Positions 8,585-16,690 of a DNA stretch of 64,000 nucleotides are shown piece after piece. The notes below the pieces were generated by a model. The model did not search any database and had not been told where the DNA came from. It saw only the letters and a program-made list of their open reading frames with translations. Each line of letters opens with the position of its first letter. The first letter of the stretch is position 1. This stretch comes from Closterium sp. NIES-65 (Eukaryota > Streptophyta > Zygnematophyceae > Desmidiales > Closteriaceae), in the NCBI GenBank assembly GCA_948144175.1, contig CANXME010002531.1, forward strand, positions 1 through 64,000, given 5' to 3'. Both the position numbers and the translations under genes were made by a program.

Positions 8585-10569
8585 ATGGATCTAGTTAAAT
8601 ATTTAACCTTTTCAATGATTCTATTTCTTTTAGGTATCTGGGGTATCTTCTTAAATCGTAAAAATGTACTTATAATGTTAATGTCAATAGAATTAATGCT
8701 ATTGGCAGTTAATCTGAATTTTTTAGTCTTTTCTGTCTATTTAGATGACATGATGGGGCAATTATTTGCTTTGTTTATTTTAACAGTGGCTGCTGCTGAA
8801 TCAGCTATTGGTTTAGCTATTTTAGTTATAACTTTTCGAATACGAGGTACCATCGCAGTCGAATTTAGGGCGACCGTGTGTAAAGCACCTGCAGTGTACA
8901 CGCAACTTATCCATAACCTGTGAGGGTTGGAAAAAAAAGCATGTTGTTAGAACCAGTTGTCCATAACATGACTGGTAACTCTAAAATTTAGAAACGAATT
9001 TGCTTAGAGATGAGCTTATCACAAATCAAAGTATCTTTCGGCCCACTGCGTGCCTATTGCTTAAAAAGCTACAAATAGTTAAAAACAAAAAAAAAGAATC
9101 TTGCAAGATATTTTGTTTGCGAAGCAAAGCCTTCAAGTAAATCAATATGCGATAAATCTTACTATAGCTCCACCTTAGGTGCTAAACGTTCGAAAAACTC
9201 GCGTAGCAAGTTGCATGTGTTTCGCGCATGATTATGTGCAAGCTGTATGTGTTTCGGGGTTTGCTTCGCTGCGCTTGTTATCTTTATCTTCGGGGCATTC
9301 GGCATAATAATGCAAGCAAAATTCTAACGCGCGGAGCATCGAGCTTGCAAAGCAAGCGTTCTTCGGCAAAGCTTCTTCCTTCGGAATCTGGTGGACCTTT
9401 ATACACACACTTGAAGAACTTATCTTGATTAAAAGAATATCCATGGAATTGCGATTGCTTTAAAGTTACTGCAAATTTCTTTTTTTTTAGAAAATCTTAT
9501 GCAAGAAAGTCACGTACTTGACGGTGATAAATAACGATCAGGCGCGCAGTGCATGACAGATAACCTTTATTGGAACAGGGTACAACATGACATCTCCAAG
9601 TAAACTAAGTCGTACTGCAGGTACTAACGGTGAGATCATTCTTACTTGCTTCGCGAGGTATCCTATCAGGCGGCGCATGATTAGATTATGCGCCGTAACG
9701 CACCGCTTGCTTTGATTGCGTGGCCTCCGGGTGAGCCAAAAATTGCGAAGCAAGCGAAGGAGGTTCGAAGAACTTGCCTAGGATACTACGCAAGCCCCCC
9801 GTCTAGCAACACCAGGAGATGGGTTAGTTTAATGAAGTCAGAGGATTTATAGTACTGGCTTAACCGAAAGGTTCCTTGTAAAAGGTAAGCAAAAAAAATA
9901 AGGGAAGAAATCTAATCGTTTTAGCTTAGACTGAGAAACCTTTGGAACAATAAGGTAGAGTCTTTAGGCTCCTCAGAGTTAAAGTATGAAGAACTTGAAA
10001 ATACTTTGAACAGGATACTTCTAGTTTTTTTCTTTCTGGGGACCTACTTCGATAGTGCGTTATTCCAGCTTTGTCTGTTTTTTATAGAAAGTTCGAAACT
10101 CTGGGGTGCATAGCAGCAACCACGAACTCGAGAACAAATCTCTCTACTAGGAGGTCTGAATACAAGTCAGTCACTTTATCTATTCTATAAAGCTATGTAC
10201 AATAAGATACTTAAGCTCAATTGGAAAAAGCTAAAAAATTTTACTGCCCCGAGCCTACCCCATAGAGATTTTTTTTGTATTAACAGCTCATAAAGAAAAT
10301 GGAATAACACTATAAAGTAAAGTGTTGTATTTTTGTGCCTAGGTGCAAAAATCTTTAAATTAAAATCTTCGATCCTAGAAAAAAAAACGAAAGATTAATA
10401 AGCTAGACTAGTGAGCCGTATGATGGGTGACTATCTTGTACGGTTCGGAGAGCACTATAAATAAACCGAAAGACAACTTACGTAGCGCTGTCCGATCGGA
10501 AAAGTGAAGCTACCTTCGAGAACTTTTAGGAATATTTTTTTGACTCTATTTAATTCAATGAAAGGATAA
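8585..10569 (+). CDS. nad4L: NADH dehydrogenase subunit 4L, two exons
   Basis: Membrane subunit of complex I (NuoK homologue). Exon 1 is 8585-8867 (283 nt) and exon 2 is 10550-10569 (20 nt). Joined they give exactly 100 residues plus TAA, the normal Nad4L length. It has three helices with the conserved acidic residues of the family (IELMLLAVN and [11 protein letters not shown]). The unspliced frame runs on to 8923 with a meaningless tail (RATVCK...) after the conserved GTIAVEF, which exposes the intron. The terminal exon encodes NSMKG and the stop. Boundaries follow from restoring the Ile codon (A + TT) and from group II ends GGGCGACC..CTCTAT. It is one of only two genes on the opposite strand to the rest of this arm. 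Confidence 0.93.
8868..10549 (+). mobile_element. Group II intron in nad4L
   Basis: 1682 nt. It starts GGGCGACCGTG and ends CTCTAT. Domain V is clear at 10413-10450 (GAGCCGTATGATGG...GTACGGTTCGGAG), about 100 nt before the 3' splice site. There is no long ORF. Repeats have entered the domain IV-type middle (9180-9780). The insertion point after nt 283 of nad4L matches a site I recall from streptophyte mitochondria. Confidence 0.9.
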
Positions 10570-10588
10570 TTTTTTTTTACTTTACGCA

Positions 10589-10658
10589 GGGAGAGGGTTC
10601 GATTCTACTTTTTAAATACTCCGACGAGCCTTACTTTTTACAACTCGGCCACTCTCCC
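10589..10658 (-). pseudogene. Degenerate trnY-like tRNA copy
   Basis: A 70-nt segment with a perfect 7-bp acceptor GGGAGAG/CTCTCCC. Its first 17 bases nearly equal those of trnY(GUA) (GGGAGAGTGGCCGAGT against GGGAGAGTGGCTGAGT). Its 3' part also aligns with the trnY T-arm (GTAGAATCGAACC against GTAGGTTCGAATCC) but with gaps that abolish T-stem pairing. No anticodon arm can be drawn. It lies 20 nt beyond the nad4L stop on the opposite strand, so it might also serve as an RNA-processing mark. Confidence 0.45.
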
Positions 10659-11655
10659 AAATAGATTTTCAGTAGTTTTTCCTTCGCAAGCAAAGCTTGC
10701 TCACCGCGAAGCGCCTTCGCTTGCCCCCGCAATTTTTGGCTCACCCGGAGGCCACGCAAGCTTTGCTTGCTCACCGCTGCGCGCCTTGGGCGGCAGCCTA
10801 CAAGTTGAAGTTGAGTCTAAATAATAAGTGCTTCGCATGTTTTGGAATGTTTCGCACTAATTTAATGCAAATGCTGCGCATCTTTCGCCGGCGAATATTT
10901 TGCACCACAATAAGGCAAGCAACTGCTTCGTATCTTTCGCTTGCATTATTAAATTAAGGCGCGAAGCGAAAACGTGTGCGAAATGCGAAGCATGTGAGCT
11001 TGCTTGCACAGTAACATCCACGCGCTGAAAGACATAAGCTTGCTCATAATCATGCGCAAGGCTCGGGCCGTGTGAGCAAGCAAAGCTTGCGAAAGAAAAA
11101 GCAGAAAAGCTTGCATGTATGGTTCGTTAGAAGAAGCATGCTTTGCATTGAACACCAGGAATATGCAAGCTCAATGCAAAGCATCTTTTCTGCGAAAAAT
11201 TATATGCGCTCGCATGCATTATTAAATGCATGCAAGTTTGTCTTTCGCATAGTGAAAAACAAGCTTATGTGTTTCGCTTTAAAGCAAGTGAAAAAACTTC
11301 GTGGCATACATAATAACTAACGAACCTAAGTTGGGTAGGCGAAAGCGCATAAAAAGAAAATGCAAGCTCTTCGACGGGGCAGTAAAAAAAACGCGCATAC
11401 CCCATGCAACCTTCTTCTAGCGAACCAATGCTTACTCTGATGCAGCGTGCGAGCTTGCGCTCCTTCGCCCCCCTGCTCAAACCTAAAGGCTTGAAGCGCC
11501 GCGGGGTTGCTTGGCTTGCGTCTCCGTCGCCAGCACCCGCTGGCTCGCTCTGACGAATAGGAGACCTTCGCTTACGCTGCCGATCCTTCCTTCCTTGCGT
11601 CTCCATAGGATACCTAACGTGTGAGCTTTAAACTGCGTGACTCTAAAGAAAGAGC

Positions 11656-11724
11656 CCCCCTTCAAAGATAACGAGCAAAGCTTGCTCGGGGGGCTTCGCA
11701 AGCGCTCGTTATCTTTGAAGGGGG
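11656..11724. repeat. 21-bp perfect hairpin
   Basis: CCCCCTTCAAAGATAACGAGC at 11656-11676 is exactly reverse-complemented at 11704-11724. The 27-nt loop itself contains the GAGCAAAGCTTGCTC palindrome. Confidence 0.88.
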
Positions 11725-11813
11725 AAGGTTCGCTAGAACGAGCTTGCTTTAAACTATTATCTCGCGGGCATTCCATTCTTAGGCGCTTGCTTGGCTTGCT
11801 CCGACGTTTTGCC

Positions 11814-11866
11814 CATCGCTTGCCAAGGAAGCTAGGTTGTGTTATAAGCTTCCTTGGCAAGCGATG
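11814..11866. repeat. 20-bp perfect hairpin
   Basis: CATCGCTTGCCAAGGAAGCT at 11814-11833 is exactly reverse-complemented at 11847-11866, with a 13-nt loop. Confidence 0.88.
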
Positions 11867-12305
11867 CAAGCTTGCACGCTTTTGCCATTGCAAGCTTTGG
11901 CTGCTCGCACGCTTCGCGTTGTTTGCAGTTTGCGTTGGGGTTCTACACGCATAAAAACGTACGCAAGTATGTGTTGCGCCCAGTTTAAAGCTAACACGGA
12001 AGGCGCCAGTTGGGGCGGAAGTGAGTTCTGCTTGTAGGTTTCCTACAAGGACCGGAAGCGACATTAAACTATTCTTAGGTGACGGAGACTTGCGAAGCTT
12101 CTAACGAAGCTTTAGGGGTCGGATAAATTTGCATTCGGACATTTCCTTCGCACCTACGGATATTCTTTTTTGATTTTTTAGCTCTTGAAAAACAAGGCTC
12201 CTATAGAATCCAGTGGTTAATGAAAAGTCTAGTTGCGGGTTCGGAATTTAAAGACTTATTTACTTTTGGGTCCTCATAAAAGCAAAGTATCCTAGTTTAA
12301 AACAC

Positions 12306-12388
12306 TGGGAGAGGCAGGATTCGAACCTACGTAGAAGACTTTCAACAGATTTACAGTCTGTCGCTTTTAACCACTCAGCCACTCTCCC
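12306..12388 (-). tRNA. trnY(gua): tRNA-Tyr(GUA)
   Basis: An 83-nt class II cloverleaf with acceptor GGGAGAG/CTCTCCC, anticodon stem ACAGA/TCTGT, loop CTGTAAA (anticodon GTA), a long variable arm, and T-loop GGTTCGAATCC. The discriminator is A. The long variable arm is normal for bacterial-type tRNA-Tyr. Confidence 0.96.
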
Positions 12389-12571
12389 TTAAAAAAAAAA
12401 AGAGGCACCGATGATCTTTCATCCAAATGCCAACTTTGTACTCAGCTACGCTTTTATCTACTAAACAACTAACAGGCTAAAAGAAAATTGTTAGACGCGA
12501 ATCAAATACAATAAATTGAAATCTTTTTTTTCAATCTATCTAAGTAACAAAAAAGTAACTTAAAGATAAGT

Positions 12572-12645
12572 GCATTCTTAGCTCAGTTGGATAGAGCAAC
12601 AACCTTCTAAGTTGAAGGTCACAGGTTCGAATCCTGTAGCATGCG
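12572..12645 (+). tRNA. trnR(ucu): tRNA-Arg(UCU)
   Basis: A 74-nt cloverleaf with acceptor GCATTCT/AGCATGC (one mismatch), D-stem GCTC/GAGC, anticodon loop CTTCTAA (anticodon TCT), T-stem ACAGG/CCTGT, and discriminator G. The first anticodon-stem pair is A-A. It lies on the opposite strand to trnY, 183 nt away. Confidence 0.93.
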
Positions 12646-13912
12646 TTTGTTTGCTTTATTTTATCGAAAAGGAATAGGTTCCGTGAGTTGCCCAGCAGAT
12701 GTTGCCATAAAGACGAAATCTTCATAGCAACTGATGTGTACTAAATACCTAGTAACACCAAGGATTCAGTTACTTTCATTTCTAGGAAACTAGTAAACTT
12801 CTAATCTTGGAAAGATAATGTTTCGCTTGCGAAGCAAGTTCTTCGCGCTAGTTTAAGATTCCTCGTGCTGTGATGTTTCGGCTATATATGTATTACGCCC
12901 CTAAACGGACCGCAAATGATGCGCTAATGACGCGAGCGCTACTCCGGAAAGGACGATTCTGACGCCCCTTGCCTCATTCATATTAATTAATAAGAGTCTT
13001 ACGTTCGTAATTCGCTTGCTTTGCAAGCTCGTTCTAGCGAACCTTGCTCCCCCTGCTTCGTTGCGGTGCCTAACGCACCAAGGTCTCGGTGAACTTTGTC
13101 GCTTGCTCGTTCCGTAAGGAGGTGTGCAACGCACCCTTACCTATCTTTCTTAAAGGCGTTAGAGTCAGCGAACCTTTAGGCTCTTTTAAGATAAGATAGG
13201 CTCTCTTAAGATAAGAGTTGCCAAGACTGCGCTGCAGTGCAGCAGCAAGCGAAAGGCGAGCTTACGATGCTTGTCGGTCCTCCCCCTTACTTGCGAAGCA
13301 AGCGAAGGCGGCCCGAAGGTTGCGAAGCGTGTGAACAAGCTTTGCTTGTTCGCTCTGACGAATCGTTTAGGATACCTACGCTTCGCAAGTGTCCTAAACG
13401 GTCCGAAGAAAGATTCGCAGAAGGCTTGCCTTGCCCCCGCAAGCTCGCACCTAAACTCGGTTCGCAGAACGCAAGCAAGCGCTGTTTCCGAAGGCAAAGT
13501 TGGTTGCTTTTCTGCGGGGCATTCTATTCTTACGGCTACGCAAGCTAATTTCTAGGCGCGAAGCGAAGACGCATAATGATGCAAGCGAAGCAGAAGCTTG
13601 CGACGGAACTTCCTTCGGATATCCTTCGCTTGCTTGCAAGCTTGGCTTTTTGTTTTGTTTCGCTTGCAAAGCAAGCTCGCACGCTTCCCGATCTTCGGTG
13701 CGAGCTTGCTTTGCAAGCGAAGGCGCCTTTAGGAAAAGGAAATTCGCGGCGGTGCGGTCTCCTAACGTTTAGGTTTGCTGCCCTAACGTTGCCCCCAATG
13801 GCAACCTGGCAGAACCTTTAGTAAACCTATCTTTCTTTCTGCGAACCTGGATTTCAAGTTCTTGTTTAACTTTTCTTATTTGGCAAAGCTTACAACGAAA
13901 TATTTCTAGTTA
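12646..13912. other. Repeat-filled spacer
   Basis: No supported gene. It holds GCAAGC repeats, a duplicated CTCTTAAGATAAGA segment near 13172-13215 and several frames on both strands that are repeat translations (13186-13497, 13237-13548, 13500-13772). Confidence 0.6.
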
Positions 13913-14659
13913 CTATGAGAAAAGATAAGCCTTATACTTGTTTCGGATTAAGGCGAGAAAGATAGTTATCTCAATTAAAAGAGAAATTGGTAACCAAGCT
14001 GCGATTTGGCACCAAATATCCGGGGGTGTTACTAAAGCTGCGAATATAGCAGAAAAGACAAAGAATGTTCTTCGATGTTTGATGCAATCTTGTAGATCAA
14101 TAAAATTATATTCTATACAGCATATAAAAAATACAGGTACTTGTGAACACAAAGAAGCTATAAACAAAAAACGTAACGTCAATAAAATAAAGTCATATAT
14201 TTTAGGCTGTAGATGAATAGTTAAGAGACCTCGTGAGACTGTGAAGCTACTTACCTTATATAAAAAAAACCAAATATTAGGCATTATCCACAAATAAACT
14301 AGTAAAAAGACAAACAAAAAAGCGGATACACTAAGGATAATTGCGCGCCATAGTTGTAACCTTTGAGTTTTGCTACAACTCGGGATGAAAAAACACCATA
14401 TTTGATATAGTAAATATGGTGTACAAAAAAAAAAGGATAGTAAAAAAGAAGTTGTAATATAAGTATTAAAGGATTCTGTGAGTTGAGTACATATAAAATT
14501 TGAGTTTGCTTTGACCACTGTAAGAAAAGGCTTAGTTAAAATAAATAACAAATATTCAGAAAACCAATAACAATAACTACATGTTACAAGAAGACAAAGG
14601 GCACCATAGGTTCCACGGATTCGAGCTTCCTTAAAAATAAGTTCTAAAGAAGAATGCAT
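13913..14659 (-). CDS. tatC: Sec-independent (twin-arginine) translocase subunit TatC / MttB
   Basis: Multi-spanning core of the twin-arginine pathway, called mttB or ymf16 in plant mitochondria. It probably moves folded proteins such as the Rieske protein across the inner membrane. The 248-residue product has about six hydrophobic helices, the family's QIWCFFIPS after helix 2, a cytosolic HRRTFF segment and the C-terminal signature ALVTPPDIWCQIAAWLPI. The start MHSSLELIFKEARIRGTY corresponds to the TatC 'L..LR.R' beginning. The stop is TAG. Same strand as rps4, 523 nt downstream of it. Confidence 0.93.
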   Translation of the reverse strand: MHSSLELIFKEARIRGTYGALCLLVTCSYCYWFSEYLLFILTKPFLTVVKANSNFICTQLTESFNTYITTSFLLSFFFCTPYLLYQIWCFFIPSCSKTQRLQLWRAIILSVSAFLFVFLLVYLWIMPNIWFFLYKVSSFTVSRGLLTIHLQPKIYDFILLTLRFLFIASLCSQVPVFFICCIEYNFIDLQDCIKHRRTFFVFSAIFAALVTPPDIWCQIAAWLPISLLIEITIFLALIRNKYKAYLFS

Positions 14660-15182
14660 AGATCTATTTTTTTCTTATAGTAAATTAGACTTATTCCGAT
14701 GTCAGTGAGAGCAGAACCTTTCTTCCTTCGCAAGGAAGCCTTCTTTTTTCTCACCGCTGCGCGCCTTGCTTTTTTTTTTTATCGCGTAGCGAGACGAGAA
14801 AGGAAGCACTTTTTTATCGCGTAACGAGAAAGTTCTTCGAACCTTTAGGTTTCGGTTCGTCAGAGCGAGCAAGCAAAGTTTGCGACGGAAAGCTTGCTTT
14901 GCAAGCGAAGGCGCCTTCGGTGCGAGCACCAGCTTTGGCAAACCACGCTACGGCGAGCAAGTTTTTCTTGCGTGGCCTCCGGGTGAGCCAAAAATTGCGA
15001 AGCAACCGAAGGAGTTCCAAGACACAACATGTCCCATAGTTACGATGTAAAAAAGCTGGATTCCAGTTCTATCCTACAATTTTCAAAAATTGTTCAAAGT
15101 TCGCTTGAAAGTTGGATTCTTTTGTCTTTTTTTTCATTACCAAGTGCGTAGCAAATCAAATTGTGGGAACTTTTTTGAAAAT
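14660..15182. other. Spacer between rps4 and tatC
   Basis: Repeat-derived sequence with the GGAGGCCACGC-type module near 14968-14990 and an 11-T run that is 10 long in the other arm. No gene seen. About 150 nt on the rps4 side are AT-rich and repeat-free. Confidence 0.55.
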
Positions 15183-15761
15183 TTAAAATAAAAGATCTAG
15201 ATCTATTTTGTAAGGAAACTGAATCTGATTGGGTTCATATAAAAGAACGGCGTTCAATGTTTTATAATTTACTTCCATATGAGATACTTTTGGATAAATT
15301 CGATTGTTCTCTTGATTTAACTTAATAATAGATCTAAGCAAATTCAAATGACTGGGTGCGCAGCACAAAATATCGCCTGCTTCTAAAGTAGCACTAGGTA
15401 TGTCTACTACCCGAAAATTCACACAAATTTTTCTATGTGCTATTAACTGTCTTGCCGTAAAAATAGTAGAACAGAAATTAATACGAACAAGAATTACATC
15501 TAATCTTGTTTCAAGATTTAATAATAAGCTCTTTTTTTTATCCAAGTAACTAGTTGTAAGATTTGACAAAACGCTTGGCTTAACGCCGTAAAAAAGAGAT
15601 AATTTTTTCATATGTTGTAATTTTATGGAAAAATCAGATTGCTTTCGATTTGTCTTGTTTTTTAATCTACCAATTAAAGTGTGTTGCTTCGGAGTAAGTT
15701 TTTTTGTTTGCCATATATTTTCATATATTTGACGACAAACTTTAAATTTGGAATAAGCCAT
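15183..15761 (-). CDS. rps4: Ribosomal protein S4
   Basis: Primary-binding protein of the mitochondrial small ribosomal subunit. The 192-residue product starts MAYSKFKVCRQIYEN, matching the start of plant mitochondrial S4 (basic, with Phe-Lys-x-Cys-Arg). KKLSLFYGVKP is the S4 N-domain signature. The S4 RNA-binding fold follows: LETRLDVILVRINF..ARQLIAHRKICVN..VDIPSATLEAGDIL. An in-frame upstream extension to 15848 is possible but runs toward repeat sequence, so the internal ATG was chosen. The length is shorter than in land plants, where S4 carries insertions. Confidence 0.92.
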   Translation of the reverse strand: MAYSKFKVCRQIYENIWQTKKLTPKQHTLIGRLKNKTNRKQSDFSIKLQHMKKLSLFYGVKPSVLSNLTTSYLDKKKSLLLNLETRLDVILVRINFCSTIFTARQLIAHRKICVNFRVVDIPSATLEAGDILCCAPSHLNLLRSIIKLNQENNRIYPKVSHMEVNYKTLNAVLLYEPNQIQFPYKIDLDLLF

Positions 15762-16689
15762 TTCAAAATTTTTTCTATTTTTAAAGATCAGAACGGCACG
15801 TAAGCTAAAGTCAGAACTATCGAATTGGGAAGGTATCCGAAGGCGCAAAGCTTGCGTCTCCGGCGCAACCTATCGCCACCCCGCCGTTCTTTGCCCCGCC
15901 TTCGCTCGAGTCTCCTTTAGGTTGCCGTTGGCGGCAACTGTTGCCGCCAACTTTTAGAAAAGGAGACTTGCTACGCAAGCGAACAAAAAGCAAAGCTTGC
16001 GCTTTTTTTGTTTCGCAAGCCGAAGAACTTGGATTATCACGCGCGCGAAATACCCGAGCAAGCAAAGCTTGCGACGGAGACATGCAAGTTTTCTGCGGCT
16101 ATGAGAACTGCGGACATTCTTTTAGAACCGACATAATAAAAAATAAGTAAGAAAAAGATTTTTTTTCTGCTTCGCACCGTCGAAGGGGACCTCACAATGC
16201 GGAGTTGTTTGAACCTCTTCTTTTAAAAGTTTTCCTTGCGAATCGATACAGCCGGATTTTCTAAGCGACTTTGTCGCAATGCTTGGCCGGCTGTTTAATT
16301 GGTTTAAGTTATTGTAAAATTCAATTTGTTAAAGAAAATTCAAGGCTCCTTCCTTTTCGCTACGCGAGAAAGCCCTTTCAAAAAGTGCCGTCCTTCCTTC
16401 GCAAGCAAAGCTTGCTCACCCGGAGGCCACGCTTGCTTCGCAAGCTCACCGCTGCGCACCTTCGCAAGCAAAGCTTTTTTTTGCTCACCGCTGCGCGCCT
16501 TGCTTTCTCGCGTAGCGAGAAAGCAAGTTCTTCGAACCTTCGCAAGCAAAGCTTGCTCACCCGGAGGCCACGCAAGCAAAGCTTTTTTTGCTCACCGCTG
16601 CGCGCCTTGCTTCGCTTTATCTGTAGGATAAAGCACTTTCTTTTGGAAAGTCATCGCGTAGCGAGAAAGCACTTTCTTTTGGCAAGTCC
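15762..16689. other. Repeat-dense spacer between cob and rps4
   Basis: No gene seen. It contains a nested hairpin (16249-16293), and between about 16350 and 16690 a string of composite repeat modules. Frames covering 16271-16693 on both strands are repeat translations. Confidence 0.6.
16249..16293. repeat. Two-tier nested hairpin
   Basis: An outer stem CAGCCGG/CCGGCTG (16249-16255 and 16287-16293) encloses an inner stem GCGAC-TTT-GTCGC (16265-16277). The element sits in AT-rich sequence and its bases are unlike the common repeat family. It may be an RNA stability or processing element. Confidence 0.7.
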
Positions 16690-16690
16690 T
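16340..16690. repeat. Composite palindromic repeat array
   Basis: The modules CCTTCGCAAGCAAAGC, CACCCGGAGGCCACGC, CACCGCTGCGCGCC, CTCGCGTAGCGAGAAAG and TTATCTGTAGGATAA recur two or three times each in varying order. The same modules occur near 10680-10790, 17770-17960, 26060-26170, 27905-28065 and 31545-31610. Each module is itself a near-palindrome. Confidence 0.85.

Larger units (their letters stand above)
10659..12305. other. Repeat-filled spacer with large hairpins
   Basis: No supported gene. It contains the CACCCGGAGGCCACGC module (10741-10757), long palindromes at 11656-11724 and 11814-11866, and dense GCAAGC repeats. The long frames here (11483-12064 and 11637-11954) overlap on opposite strands across these palindromes and are rejected. 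Confidence 0.6.

Noticed and set aside
11483-12064. 193-codon open frame on the minus strand (mirrored at 55293-55874)
   Set aside because: It spans two large hairpins. Part of its sequence recurs in the opposite-strand frame, as expected of palindromes. No protein signature.
16340-16690. CRISPR-like regularly repeated array
   Set aside because: The repeats are of unequal length and spacing, are palindromic modules in shuffled order, and there are no cas genes. This is mitochondrial DNA.
16340-16690. Insertion-sequence remnants suggested by inverted repeats
   Set aside because: No transposase frame or consistent target duplication is visible, and the inverted repeats are short self-contained hairpins.
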